Source of the DNA: Streptomyces sp. Mut1 | GTDB taxonomy: Bacteria > Actinomycetota > Actinomycetes > Streptomycetales > Streptomycetaceae | Direction of reading: 5' to 3' | NCBI RefSeq assembly: GCF_030719295.1 | Contig: NZ_CP120997.1 | Location: forward strand, 3,046,001 to 3,110,000 | DNA: 64,000 bases | In this document: in pieces, positions 35,176 to 43,888 of the stretch | How positions within the stretch are numbered: position 1 is the first letter of the stretch | How the letters are laid out: each line of letters begins with the position of its first letter | Notes under the pieces: model-generated | Told to the model about the DNA's origin: nothing | Seen by the model: the letters and a program-made list of their open reading frames with translations, nothing else | The model's database searches: none | Program-made: the position numbers and the translations under genes

Positions 35176-35294
35176 GGAGTCTCCTGTCCGAGCCCGCCGG
35201 GTGGCGGTCTCACCCCGTACTTGCACACGGGCGGGGTGAGCGTTCGCAAAGGAGGTACGGGCGCGAGCCGCCCGGCCGGGGCCGCTCCGACGCG

Positions 35295-36095
35295 CTACTC
35301 GGAAACCGCCGCCCGGAACCCCGTGTTGACCGCGGTCAGCCCGCCGTCCACGCACAGCGACGTGCCCGTGATCCACTCCGCGTCCGACGACGCGAGGAAC
35401 GCGACCGCCTTCGCGATGTCCTCCGGTTCGCCGACGCGGCCGAGGGGGTAGAGGGAGCTGACCCGGTCCAGCTCGGCCTCGCGGCCCGCCCAGGCGTCGG
35501 TGCGGATCGTGCCGGGCACGACGAGGTTGGCCCGCACGCCGCGCGGTCCGGCGTGGCCGGCGAGCGTACGGGTGAGGCTCGCCAGGCCCGCCTTGGCGGC
35601 GCTGTAGGCGTGGTTGCCGAAGTCCTGCATGCCGTTGACCGAGCCGATGGAGACGATCGCGCCCCGCCCGGACGCGGCGAGGTGCGGCATCGCGGCGCGC
35701 GCGCAGCGGTAGGCGCCGCCGAGGGTGATGTCCAGGTCGCGGTGCCAGGTCTCGTCCGGCTCGTCCTCGAAGAGCGTGCTGTCGACGGTGCAGGCGTACG
35801 CGTTGTTGACGAGGACGTCGAGCCCGCCGAACGCCTCGACGGCGCGGGCGACGGCCGCCTCGACCGCTCCCCGGTCCGCCACGTCGCAGGCCAGCGCCTC
35901 GGCCGTGCCGCCGCTCTCGCGGATCGCGGCGGCCACGGACTCCGCCCGGTCGCCGTCCAGGTCGGTGACGAGGACGCGGGCGCCCTCGGCGGCCAGCAGG
36001 CGGGCGGTGGCGGCGCCGATGCCCCGGCCCGCACCGGTGATGAGGACGGAGTGACCGTCGAAGCGCGCGCGGGCGGCGGGGGCGGCAGGAGTCAT
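35295..36095 (-). CDS. Short-chain dehydrogenase/reductase
   Basis: A 266-residue classical SDR. Cofactor loop TGAGRGIG near residue 20, Asp in VTDLDGDRAE suggesting NAD(H) preference, NNAY, catalytic Ser in VSIGSVNG, and YSAAK near residue 163. The substrate is unknown. It overlaps the upstream serine hydrolase by ATGA, so the two act as one unit. Confidence 0.9.
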   Translation of the reverse strand: MTPAAPAARARFDGHSVLITGAGRGIGAATARLLAAEGARVLVTDLDGDRAESVAAAIRESGGTAEALACDVADRGAVEAAVARAVEAFGGLDVLVNNAYACTVDSTLFEDEPDETWHRDLDITLGGAYRCARAAMPHLAASGRGAIVSIGSVNGMQDFGNHAYSAAKAGLASLTRTLAGHAGPRGVRANLVVPGTIRTDAWAGREAELDRVSSLYPLGRVGEPEDIAKAVAFLASSDAEWITGTSLCVDGGLTAVNTGFRAAVSE

Positions 36096-37273
36096 AGCGC
36101 CGACCGTACCGCCCGCACCAGGGCCTGGGACCGGGGGTCGGCGGTAACTCCCTTCTGGAGGCCGTTGGTCACGTAGCCGAAGGCGATGCCGGACTCGGGG
36201 TCGGCGAAGCCCAGCGAGCCGCCCCGGCCGGGGTGGCCGAAGGAGCCGGGCGCGAGCAGCGGGCTCGCGGGGCCGTGGAGCATGTAGCCCAGCCCGAACC
36301 GGGTGTTGACGACGAGGACCTGGTCCGGGCCCGCCGACTCCTCGGTGCGGGCGAGGGTGAGGGTGGCCGGGGCGAACAGCCGGTGGCCGTCGACCGGGCC
36401 GATCATCGCCGCGTAGCAGCGGGCCAGGCCGCGGGCCGTCGCGATGCCGTTGGACGCGGGGAGTTCGGCGGCGCGGTAGCCGGGGGCGTTCTCGTCGGGG
36501 AACGGGTCGATGGCGCCGAACGCCCGCCGGGTGAGCGATTCCGGGTCGCGGTAGGCGTCCACGACCGAGCGCTTGGGGCGCATCCGCAGGGCGCCCGTGT
36601 TCTCGCCGGCCGGCGGTTCGACCGGGCCGATCCGGCCGATGCGGTGGGCCTCGTCGGCCGGGATGCCGAACCAGAAGTCCAGGCCGAGCGGGCGGGCGAT
36701 CTCCTCGGCGACCCAGCGGCCGACGGTGCGTCCGGTGACGCGCCGCACGAGTTCGCCGACGAGCCAGCTGTAGGTCTGCGCGTGGTAGCCGTGGTCGGTG
36801 CCGGGCTCCCAGGCGGGGCGCTGGGCGGCGACGGCCCGTGCCCCGCTCACCCCGTCGGCGGCCTCGTCGGGGGTCAGCGGCCGGTCCAGGGCGGGGACTC
36901 CCGCCCGGTGGGCGAGGAGGTGGCGGACGAGGACGCGTTCCTTGCCGTTCGCCTTGAACTCGGGCCAGTACGTGGAGACCGGGGCGTGCAGGTCGATCTG
37001 GCCGCGCTGGTGCAGCAGCAGCGGGACGGCCGCGGCGATGCCCTTGCCGGCGGAGCGGACGACCTGGACGGTGTCGACGGCCCAGGGTTCGGTGCCGTCC
37101 ACGTCTCTGGTGCCGGCCCACAGGTCGACGACCTTGCGCCCGTGCCGGTAGACGGTGACCGCGGCCCCGCGGTCACCGCGCTGTTCGAAGTTACGGACGA
37201 AGGCGTCCCGGACCGCTTCGAATCCGGGCGCCGCCGTACCCCGTACGTCCACCCCTGCTCCGCTCCCGCTCAT
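36092..37273 (-). CDS. Beta-lactamase-fold serine hydrolase (family VIII esterase-like)
   Basis: A 393-residue soluble protein without a signal peptide. SAGK near residue 75 supplies the nucleophile Ser and Lys of the SxxK motif. GYHAQTYSWLVGELVRRVTG carries the second-motif Tyr, and GHPGRGG near residue 345 stands in for KTG. These are features of esterases, not true beta-lactamases. The start is uncertain: the ATG at 37273 directly abuts a G-run, and a GTG lies 15 nt upstream. Coupled to the SDR gene, so perhaps a two-step hydrolysis/oxidation pathway. Confidence 0.87.
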   Translation of the reverse strand: MSGSGAGVDVRGTAAPGFEAVRDAFVRNFEQRGDRGAAVTVYRHGRKVVDLWAGTRDVDGTEPWAVDTVQVVRSAGKGIAAAVPLLLHQRGQIDLHAPVSTYWPEFKANGKERVLVRHLLAHRAGVPALDRPLTPDEAADGVSGARAVAAQRPAWEPGTDHGYHAQTYSWLVGELVRRVTGRTVGRWVAEEIARPLGLDFWFGIPADEAHRIGRIGPVEPPAGENTGALRMRPKRSVVDAYRDPESLTRRAFGAIDPFPDENAPGYRAAELPASNGIATARGLARCYAAMIGPVDGHRLFAPATLTLARTEESAGPDQVLVVNTRFGLGYMLHGPASPLLAPGSFGHPGRGGSLGFADPESGIAFGYVTNGLQKGVTADPRSQALVRAVRSAL

Positions 37274-37357
37274 CCCCCCATGGTGCACGGCACCGCAGGT
37301 GGGAAGTGGGCCGGGTCACCACAAGTTCACCGGCACGGAACAAATGGGCCCACGCCG

Positions 37358-38131
37358 TCACGGTGCCTGGATCGTCACCGAGCGCGGGTCGAAGCCGAAG
37401 GGGAGTTCCAGGCGGTGGGCGCGCATCAGCGCGGTGTCGCACAGCAGGTCCTGGGTGCGGTCGTCGGCGGCGATGACCCCGTCGCTGAGGATGACCGCGC
37501 GGCCGCACAGCTCCAGCGCGTACGGCAGGTCGTGCGTGACCATCAGGACGGTGACGTCCAACGCGCGCAGGATGTCGGCGAGTTCGCGGCGGGAGGCCGG
37601 GTCCAGGTTGGAGGAGGGTTCGTCCAGGACGAGGATCTCCGGCCGCATGGCGAGGACGGTGGCGACGGCGACGCGGCGGCGCTGGCCGAAGGAGAGGTGG
37701 TGCGGCGGCCGGGCCGCGTACTCCTCCATGCCGACCTGCTTCAGCGCTTCCATGACCCGCTCCTCCAGCTCGGCGCCGCGCAGCCCGCCGGCGGCGGGTC
37801 CGAAGGCGACGTCCTCGCGGACGGTGGGCATGAAGAGCTGGTCGTCGGGGTCCTGGAAGACGATGCCGACGCGGCGGCGGATCTCGGCCATGTGGCGCTT
37901 GCCCACCGGCAGCCCGGCGACGTGCACCGATCCCGCGCCCGCCTCCAGGATGCCGTTGAGGTGGAGGACCAGGGTGGTCTTGCCGGCGCCGTTCGGGCCG
38001 AGCAGCGCGACGCGTTCGCCGCGCCCGACGGTCAGGTCGACGCCGAAGAGCGCCTGGTGGCCGTCGGGGTAGGCGTAGGCGAGGCCGCTGACCTCCAGGG
38101 AGGGCGGTACTGGGGCGGGGTCGGGGCTCAT
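37358..38131 (-). CDS. cbiO: Nickel/cobalt ECF transporter ATPase
   Basis: A 257-residue ATPase of the energy-coupling factor type. Walker A GPNGAGKTT near residue 45, Q-loop VGIVFQDPDDQLFMPTV (the PDDQ extension is typical of CbiO/EcfA), LSFGQRRRVAVATVL as a variant signature and Walker B ILVLDEPSSNLD. The ATG at 38131 overlaps the cbiQ stop; an ATG three codons earlier is possible. It powers metal uptake together with the next two genes. Confidence 0.9.
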   Translation of the reverse strand: MSPDPAPVPPSLEVSGLAYAYPDGHQALFGVDLTVGRGERVALLGPNGAGKTTLVLHLNGILEAGAGSVHVAGLPVGKRHMAEIRRRVGIVFQDPDDQLFMPTVREDVAFGPAAGGLRGAELEERVMEALKQVGMEEYAARPPHHLSFGQRRRVAVATVLAMRPEILVLDEPSSNLDPASRRELADILRALDVTVLMVTHDLPYALELCGRAVILSDGVIAADDRTQDLLCDTALMRAHRLELPFGFDPRSVTIQAP

Positions 38132-38889
38132 ACGGTCCATCCCACCAGACACACGGCGAGGGCGAGCAGCGGGAGGGCCGAGGCGTACGCCCACTGGGTG
38201 CGTGAGGCGGTCACCTCGTCGATGACCGGCATGGAGCCGGTGTAGCCGCGGCTGACCATGGCGAGGTGGACGCGTTCGCCGCGCTCGTAGGAGCGGATGA
38301 ACAGGGCGCCGGCCGACTTGGCGAGGACGCCCCACTGCCGTACGCCGCGCGCCTCGAAGCCGCGGGAGCGGCGGGCGATGGACATGCGGCGCATCTCGTC
38401 GGTGATCACGTCGCCGTAGCGGATCATGAAGGAGGCGATCTGGACGAGCAGCGGCGGCAGTCTGAGGCGCTGGAGGCCGAGCAGCAGGGAGCGCAGTTCG
38501 GTGGTGGAGGCCAGGAGCACGGACGCGGCGACGCCGAGGGTGCCCTTGGCCAGCACGTTCCAGGCGCCCCAGAGGCCGGGGACGCTGACGGAGAGTCCGA
38601 GGACGTGGGTCTGCTCGCCGGGCACGACGAACGGCATGAGCACGGCGAACGCGACGAACGGCACCTCGATGAGCAGCCGTTTCAGCAGGAAGCCGGCCGG
38701 GATGCGGGCGAGCGCGGTGACGCCCGCGATGAGCAGCGCGTAGAGCCCGAAGGCCCAGACGGCCTCGCGCGGGGTGGAGACGACGACCACGACGAAGCAG
38801 AAGACGGCGGCGAGCTTGCAGTGCGGCGGCAGGTCGTGGACCGGCGAGTGCCCGTGCCGGTAGAGCTTGTGGGTGTGACCCGCGCTCAC
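38128..38889 (-). CDS. cbiQ: ECF transporter transmembrane component
   Basis: A 253-residue membrane protein with about six hydrophobic segments. The cytoplasmic coupling helices include RRMSIARRSRGFEARG and the ERGERVHLAMVSRGY segment, typical EcfT/CbiQ sequences that contact the ATPase. The very His-rich N-terminus (HTHKLYRHGHSPVHDLPPH) fits a nickel or cobalt system. GTG start; the preceding CbiM gene ends 1 nt away. Confidence 0.9.
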   Translation of the reverse strand: MSAGHTHKLYRHGHSPVHDLPPHCKLAAVFCFVVVVVSTPREAVWAFGLYALLIAGVTALARIPAGFLLKRLLIEVPFVAFAVLMPFVVPGEQTHVLGLSVSVPGLWGAWNVLAKGTLGVAASVLLASTTELRSLLLGLQRLRLPPLLVQIASFMIRYGDVITDEMRRMSIARRSRGFEARGVRQWGVLAKSAGALFIRSYERGERVHLAMVSRGYTGSMPVIDEVTASRTQWAYASALPLLALAVCLVGWTV

Positions 38890-38890
38890 G

Positions 38891-39946
38891 TCAGACCTTC
38901 TCGTCGGTGCGGTGGCCGGCGTCGTCGTCGTTCCTGCGGCGGCGGGAGACGACGTAGAAGGCGCCGCTGCCGGCGACGAGGGTGACGCCGACGCCGATCA
39001 CGCCGGCGAGTCCGCCGGAGAGCCGGGCGTTGGAGACGTCCTTGACGCCGTAGTCGGCGAGCGGGGAGTCCTTCGCCGCGTGTTCCTTGGCCTCCTTGTC
39101 GATGCCCTTGTCGGTGGCGACCTTCTCCAGGCCGTCCGGGTTGGCGGAGGCGTAGTAGGAGACGAAGCCGGCCAGCACGAGGGCGGTGATCAGGCCGGTG
39201 GCCCACAGGCCGCGGGTCGAACGGTGGGCGGGCGCGGGCTCGGGCGTGGGCGCGGGGGCGTCGACCAGTTCGCCGTCGACGCGCAGCTTGAGCGGGGCTG
39301 CGAGACCGCGCGCGCCGTGGACCAGGTCGGGGCGGACGGCGATGACGGCGCCGACGGTCAGCGCGGTGATCAGGGCCTCGCCAAGGCCGATGAGGACGTG
39401 CACGCCGACCATGGCGGTGAAGACCTTGCCGATCGGGATGTCCGTGGTGCCGCCGATCCAGTACATCAGCGTGAAGGCGCAGGCCGCGGCCGGTACGGAG
39501 ACCAGCGCGGCGACGAAGGAGGCGACGGTCATGGAGCGGCGGGTGCGCGGCAGCACGCCGACCAGGCCGCGGAAGAGGGCGTACGCGACGACGGTCGTCA
39601 CGATGCCCATGTCGAGGATGTTGACGCCGAGCGCGGTGAGCCCGCCGTCGGCGAAGAGGATGCCCTGCATGAGCAGGACGACGGATATGCAGAGCACGCC
39701 GGTATAGGGCCCGACGAGGATCGCGGCCAGCGCCCCGCCGAGCAGATGGCCGCTGGTGCCGGCCGCCACGGGGAAGTTCAGCATCTGTACGGCGAAGATG
39801 AAGGCGGCGACGAGCCCGGCCAGGGGCGCGGTCCGCTCATCGAGCTCGCGGCGGGCCCCCCTCAGACTGACGGCGACGGCACCGGCGGCGACGACGCCCG
39901 CCACGGCGGATACAGGTGGGTTGATGAATCCGTCGGGTACATGCAT
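38891..39946 (-). CDS. cbiM: Nickel/cobalt substrate-binding component, CbiM-PDGLE (CbiN-like) fusion
   Basis: A 351-residue protein that determines metal specificity. It starts MHVPDGFINPP; in this family the N-terminus Met-His coordinates the metal ion, which also fixes the start. About seven hydrophobic segments cover residues 1-210. A linker leads to a C-terminal half with two more helices and the PDGLEKVATDKG motif, equivalent to CbiN/NikN, so M and N functions are fused. It is the first gene of cbiM-cbiQ-cbiO, under the candidate Nur box at 40046. Confidence 0.92.
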   Translation of the reverse strand: MHVPDGFINPPVSAVAGVVAAGAVAVSLRGARRELDERTAPLAGLVAAFIFAVQMLNFPVAAGTSGHLLGGALAAILVGPYTGVLCISVVLLMQGILFADGGLTALGVNILDMGIVTTVVAYALFRGLVGVLPRTRRSMTVASFVAALVSVPAAACAFTLMYWIGGTTDIPIGKVFTAMVGVHVLIGLGEALITALTVGAVIAVRPDLVHGARGLAAPLKLRVDGELVDAPAPTPEPAPAHRSTRGLWATGLITALVLAGFVSYYASANPDGLEKVATDKGIDKEAKEHAAKDSPLADYGVKDVSNARLSGGLAGVIGVGVTLVAGSGAFYVVSRRRRNDDDAGHRTDEKV

Positions 39947-39991
39947 GAGGGAGGCTCCGCTTCCTGCGTTCCTGCGTTGCTGCGCCGGGTG

Positions 39992-40029
39992 CGCGGGGTC
40001 ATGAACCTCTCGCGGGGTCATGAACCTCT
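39992..40029. repeat. 19-bp perfect tandem direct repeat in the cbiM leader
   Basis: CGCGGGGTCATGAACCTCT occurs at 39992-40010 and again at 40011-40029 without a gap. It lies between the candidate promoter and the cbiM start and may be a replication-slippage duplication or a regulator site. Confidence 0.8.
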
Positions 40030-40045
40030 CAATGATAGGACCCTG

Positions 40046-40062
40046 TTGCGAACGATTCGCAA
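40046..40062. promoter_or_regulatory. Candidate Nur (nickel-uptake regulator) box
   Basis: TTGCGAACGATTCGCAA is a 17-bp palindrome that keeps TTGC-N9-GCAA, the spacing described for the S. coelicolor Nur site. On the minus strand a TATCAT-like -10 lies just downstream, so occupancy should block cbiM transcription when nickel is plentiful. The divergent ssgA-like gene starts about 100 bp to the right. Confidence 0.6.
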
Positions 40063-40163
40063 GAGCACGTCAGTCACAACTGCACAGGACTCCCATGATG
40101 CTCTTTACGTAAAATATGGGACATTAGAGGACAAAGCTACATACACAGGAGGAGAGCCGGCCC

Positions 40164-40517
40164 ATGTCCCCCGTGATCCATGAACATGCCAGAGCCCGGC
40201 TCGTCACCGACGCCCGCGACCTGCCCGTCGTCCCGGTCGAGCTGCGGTACGACAGCTCCGACACCCCCGCCACCGTCCGCGTCGCCTACCCCGGCGGCAC
40301 GGAGTGGGCCGTCGAGCGCGAGCTGCTGGAGCGGGGGCTGCGCTACCCGGTCGAGCAGGATGGCTGGCGGATATGGCCGTGCGGCCGGGTGCAGCTGGTC
40401 GTGGAGCGGCACGACGCGGCCGGCGTCGATGTGGTCCAGTTCGACAGCGCCCCGCTGGTCCGCTTCATACGGCGTACGCACCGCGAGACCCCGGCGCCCG
40501 AGGCCACCCGAGCCTGA
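40164..40517 (+). CDS. SsgA-like sporulation/cell-division protein
   Basis: A 117-residue protein matching the SsgA/SsgB family, found in sporulating actinomycetes and involved in septum placement and spore maturation. Shared features are LPVVPVELRYDSSDTPATVR, then GGTEWAVERELLERGLRYPV, then GWRIWPCGRVQLVV. It is somewhat shorter than SsgA or SsgB, with a Pro/Ala-rich tail. GGAGGAG precedes the ATG. A palindromic TTTACGTAAA and an AT-rich stretch near 40117 may form its promoter. Which SsgA subgroup it belongs to cannot be decided by eye. Confidence 0.82.
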   Translation: MSPVIHEHARARLVTDARDLPVVPVELRYDSSDTPATVRVAYPGGTEWAVERELLERGLRYPVEQDGWRIWPCGRVQLVVERHDAAGVDVVQFDSAPLVRFIRRTHRETPAPEATRA

Positions 40518-40598
40518 ACGCGGACATGGCGAGAGCCCCCGTGCACGACGCACGCGGACATGGCGAGAGCCCCCGTGCACGATGCACGGGGGCTCTCG
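40518..40598. terminator. Terminator hairpin with a duplicated left arm
   Basis: CGAGAGCCCCCGTGCA (40564-40579) pairs perfectly with 40583-40598 across a 3-nt loop. A 31-bp segment including the left arm is repeated at 40518-40548 and 40552-40582, so two upstream copies compete for the same right arm. It follows the ssgA-like stop codon directly. Confidence 0.8.
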
Positions 40599-40674
40599 TC
40601 GCCCCGGTCCCCCGTCCCCACAGGTAACCCGGGCTCCCGGGGCCGCGCCCCGCGTCGGACGCGGCCCCGGAGTT

Positions 40675-40760
40675 CAGCGGCTCTTCCGGCCCAGCGGCTC
40701 CCGGGGCCCAGCGGCTCCCGGGGCCCAGCGGCTCCCGGGGCTCAGCGGCCCCGGGAGCCG
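40675..40760. repeat. 17-bp tandem repeats before the MMPL stop
   Basis: CAGCGGCTCCCGGGGCC and close variants occur about five times in a row (40675, 40692, 40709, 40726 and a degenerate copy from 40743). The run ends 7 bp before the MMPL stop codon. The last unit pairs with the earlier ones, so it may serve as a terminator. Confidence 0.75.
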
Positions 40761-40766
40761 GTCGGC

Positions 40767-42995
40767 TCAGACGCGGACCAGCTCGCGCTCGCCCCCGGCG
40801 TCCGGGCCGGAGTCGCCGGCCGACGGCTCGTCCAGATCCTTGCGCAGCCCCTCGCCCTCGACGTCCACATTCGGCAGGGCCCGGTCCAGCCAGCGCGGCA
40901 GCCACCAGGCGCGCTTGCCGAGCAGCGCCAGGACGGCGGGCACGATGGCCATGCGGACGACGAACGCGTCGAAGAAGACGGCGATGGCGAGCGAGAAGCC
41001 GATCATCTTGATCATCGACTCGCTGGAGCCGATGAACCCGGAGAAGACCGCCATCATGATCACGGCCGCGGCCGTGACGACCCGGGCCCCGTGGTTGAAG
41101 CCGGTGACGATGGCCTGGCCGGGCTTCTCGCCGTGGACGTACGCCTCACGCATCCGGGTGACGAGGAAGACCTCGTAGTCCATCGCCAGGCCGAAGACCA
41201 CGCCCACCATGAAGATCGGCATCATCGACATGATCGGGCCGGTCTGCTCGACCCCGAAGAGCGAGGCGAGCCAGCCCCACTGGAAGACCGCGACGACCGC
41301 GCCCAGGGCCGCGACGACCGAGAGCAGGAAGCCGAGCGCCGCCTTGAGCGGCACCAGCACGGACCGGAAGACGACCATCAGCAGCAGGAAGGCGAGGCCG
41401 ACGACGAGTGCCAGGTAGGGCAGCAGCGCGTCGTTCATCTTCTGCGAGAAGTCGATGTTCATCGCGGTGGAGCCGGTGACGAGCACCTCGGCGCCGGTGT
41501 CGGACTTGATGTCCTTGCCCGCGTCGCGGATCGCGTGGACCACGTTCTCCGTCTCGACGGAGCTGGGCCGGTCCTTCGGGACGACGGTGATCATCGCCGC
41601 GTCGCCGGCCTTGTTGAAGGTGGCCGGGGTGACGGCGACGACGCCCTTCATGTCGGCGATCTCGTCGCCGACCTGCTTGGCCACGGCCTTGCCGTCGGCG
41701 CTGCCCTCCGTGTCCACGACGACCAGCAGCGGGCCGTTGAAGCCTGGGCCGAAGCCGTCGGAGAGCAGGTCGTAGGCGCGGCGCTGGGTGGTGCTGGTGG
41801 GCTGGGAGCCGTCGTCCGGCAGACCCATCTCCAGCGAGGCGGCCGGCACGGCGATGGCGCCGAGGCCCAGGACGCCGACGAGCAGCACCCACACCGGCTT
41901 GCGCAGCACGAACCGCGCCCAGCGGGTGCCCATGTTCGGCTTCGCCTCGGGACTGTTCTCCGCCTCGGCGGCCTTGCGCGCCTTGCGTCCCAGGACCCGC
42001 TTGCCCGCGAAGCCCAGCAGGGCCGGGACGAGGGTCAGCGCGATGAGGACGGCGATGGCGACGGTGCCGGCCGCGGCGAAGCCCATCTTGGACAGCATCG
42101 GGATGTTGACGACGGCCAGGCCGACCAGCGCGATGACCACGGTGAGCCCGGCGAAGACGACCGCGGAGCCGGCCGTGCCGACCGCCCGGCCCGCCGCCTC
42201 CTCGCGTTCCCGGCCCTCGGCCAGTTCGGCGCGGTAGCGGGAGACGATGAACAGCGCGTAGTCGATGCCGACGGCGAGGCCGATCATCATCGCGAGGGTG
42301 GAGGTGGTGTTGCCCAGGTCGAGCACGTTGGCCAGGGCGGTGATCGTGGAGACGCCGATGCCGACGCCGATCAGCGCGGTCAGCAGGGGCAGCCCGGCCG
42401 CGATGAGCGAGCCGAAGGTGACGACGAGCACGACGGCGGCGATGGCCACACCGATGACCTCGGTGGCGCCGGTCTCCGGCATCACCTGGAGGGCGTCACC
42501 GCCGATCTCCACGGTCATCCCGCTCTTCTGCGCCGTCTCGCCCGCGTCCTCCAGGGCGTCGCGGGTCGCGTCGGTCAGCTCCATCGAGTTGACCTTGTAG
42601 GTGACGGAGATGTACGCGGTCGAGCCGTTCTTGGAGACGGCATCGCCCTCGTACGGGTCGACGACCGAGGCGATCTGGTCGGAGCCCGCCTTCAGCTCGC
42701 GGGTGATCTTGTTGACCTCGGCCTTGTTGGCCGCGTCCGTCACCTTCTCGTGCTCGGGTGCCTTGAAGACGACGCGCGCGGTGGCGCCGTCGGCGCTGGC
42801 GGCGGGAAAGCGCTGTTCCAGCAGGTCGAAGGCCTTCTGGGCCTCGGTACCCGGGATCGAGAAGGAGCTGGACGTGGCGGTCGACGCGGAGGCCGCGCCG
42901 ACTCCGGCGAGGGCCAGCAGTGCCACCCAGATCAGGGCGACATAGCGGCGGCGCCGGAAGGCGAGCCGTCCGAGCTTGTAGAGGAATGTGGCCAC
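40767..42995 (-). CDS. MMPL/RND family membrane transporter
   Basis: A 742-residue transporter with 12 hydrophobic segments in two halves. An extracytoplasmic porter domain follows the first helix of each half (about residues 40-170 and 390-540). MMIGLAVGIDYALFIVSRYR near residue 240 and VVFGLAMDYEVFLVTRMREA near residue 595 are the hallmark MMPL motifs with the proton-relay Asp-Tyr pairs. Such proteins export lipids or drugs. GTG start. The TetR gene 128 bp upstream on the same strand, with operators before it, is the probable repressor. Confidence 0.92.
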   Translation of the reverse strand: MATFLYKLGRLAFRRRRYVALIWVALLALAGVGAASASTATSSSFSIPGTEAQKAFDLLEQRFPAASADGATARVVFKAPEHEKVTDAANKAEVNKITRELKAGSDQIASVVDPYEGDAVSKNGSTAYISVTYKVNSMELTDATRDALEDAGETAQKSGMTVEIGGDALQVMPETGATEVIGVAIAAVVLVVTFGSLIAAGLPLLTALIGVGIGVSTITALANVLDLGNTTSTLAMMIGLAVGIDYALFIVSRYRAELAEGREREEAAGRAVGTAGSAVVFAGLTVVIALVGLAVVNIPMLSKMGFAAAGTVAIAVLIALTLVPALLGFAGKRVLGRKARKAAEAENSPEAKPNMGTRWARFVLRKPVWVLLVGVLGLGAIAVPAASLEMGLPDDGSQPTSTTQRRAYDLLSDGFGPGFNGPLLVVVDTEGSADGKAVAKQVGDEIADMKGVVAVTPATFNKAGDAAMITVVPKDRPSSVETENVVHAIRDAGKDIKSDTGAEVLVTGSTAMNIDFSQKMNDALLPYLALVVGLAFLLLMVVFRSVLVPLKAALGFLLSVVAALGAVVAVFQWGWLASLFGVEQTGPIMSMMPIFMVGVVFGLAMDYEVFLVTRMREAYVHGEKPGQAIVTGFNHGARVVTAAAVIMMAVFSGFIGSSESMIKMIGFSLAIAVFFDAFVVRMAIVPAVLALLGKRAWWLPRWLDRALPNVDVEGEGLRKDLDEPSAGDSGPDAGGERELVRV

Positions 42996-43123
42996 GGAGG
43001 CGTACTCCCGGTCAGGTCGGTGAGTGGAAATGGGCGTGAGGAACCAGCCCGACGACGAGAGCGGCGTGTCAGGTGGAGCTTGGGGAGAGGGCCGTGCGGG
43101 AAAGCGCGCGGGGACCGATACGG

Positions 43124-43696
43124 TCAGGCTCCGAGAGCGGGGATGATCACGGAGTCGACGTAGTCGAGGAGGAATGCCTGGTCGACGGGGCGGTCCTCGA
43201 CCAGCTGCCGGGTGGCGAAGGCACCGATCAGCATGTGCGGTACATATCTGAGCGCCGGATTGTCCGGGCTCACCTCTCCCCGTTCCACGGCTCGGCGCAG
43301 CAGCTTGTCGAGACCCGTCATCTCGGGTTCGACCAGCAGTTCGCGCAGGGCCTGGAGGAGGTCGGGATTGTTGTGGACGGCATGGCTCAGACCCCGCATC
43401 AGCGCGGCGTCCTTCTCCATCTGACAGTCGTCACTGCGGCTGAGAACGGCATGGAAGTCACCACGGAGCGAGCCGGTGTCGACGTCGCCGAGGGTGCCGG
43501 GTTTGTTGTGCCGCAGAGCCGTGACGACGAGCGCCGGCTTGTTCCCCCACTGGCGGTAGAGGGTGGCCTTGCTGGAATGCGTACGCGCGGCGACGGCGTC
43601 CATCGTGAGGGCGTCGTAGCCGACCTCACGGAGCAGGTCGAGCACGGCGGCGTACAGCTCGCTCTCACGCTCGGGCGTGAGCCGTGTGCGTGCCAT
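43124..43696 (-). CDS. TetR family repressor
   Basis: A 190-residue regulator. Helix-turn-helix at about residues 10-55 (LYAAVLDLLREVGYDALTMD, then AVAARTHSSKATLYRQWGNK), with a C-terminal TetR_C ligand domain. GGAGG 7 nt upstream supports the ATG. Upstream are two GAAAC...GTTTC palindromes for autoregulation. It is probably co-transcribed with the MMPL transporter and responds to that pump's substrate. Confidence 0.92.
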   Translation of the reverse strand: MARTRLTPERESELYAAVLDLLREVGYDALTMDAVAARTHSSKATLYRQWGNKPALVVTALRHNKPGTLGDVDTGSLRGDFHAVLSRSDDCQMEKDAALMRGLSHAVHNNPDLLQALRELLVEPEMTGLDKLLRRAVERGEVSPDNPALRYVPHMLIGAFATRQLVEDRPVDQAFLLDYVDSVIIPALGA

Positions 43697-43759
43697 GGGT
43701 CGACCTCCTTCCTCCGTGGGCCCGGCGGGCGGCGCGTAAGCTGCGCATAAGTAAATCGA

Positions 43760-43822
43760 ACGAAACTGTTTCGTACACGAGAACGGTACTGCACCGCCCC
43801 AGCGAAACGGAATGGTTTCGCT
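43760..43822. promoter_or_regulatory. Two TetR-type operators
   Basis: ACGAAAC-T-GTTTCGT at 43760-43774 and AGCGAAAC-GGAATG-GTTTCGCT at 43801-43822 are perfect inverted repeats with the same half-site (CGAAAC) but different spacers. They lie 64-126 bp before the TetR start and also ahead of the divergent tricorn gene. Confidence 0.65.
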
Positions 43823-43888
43823 TGTGTCCCGCGCCACAGAGCGCGCGGGCATCCCCCTGAGTTGCCGCCGCCCCCGCGCGCGGAAAGC

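Noticed and set aside
36092..37273. Antibiotic-resistance beta-lactamase
   Set aside because: No signal peptide, and the KTG motif is replaced by a His-Pro-Gly segment, as in esterases of this fold.
39947..40163. Cobalamin riboswitch upstream of the CbiM gene
   Set aside because: No B12-box-like sequence or conserved core was seen; the palindrome at 40046 better fits a Fur-family repressor site.
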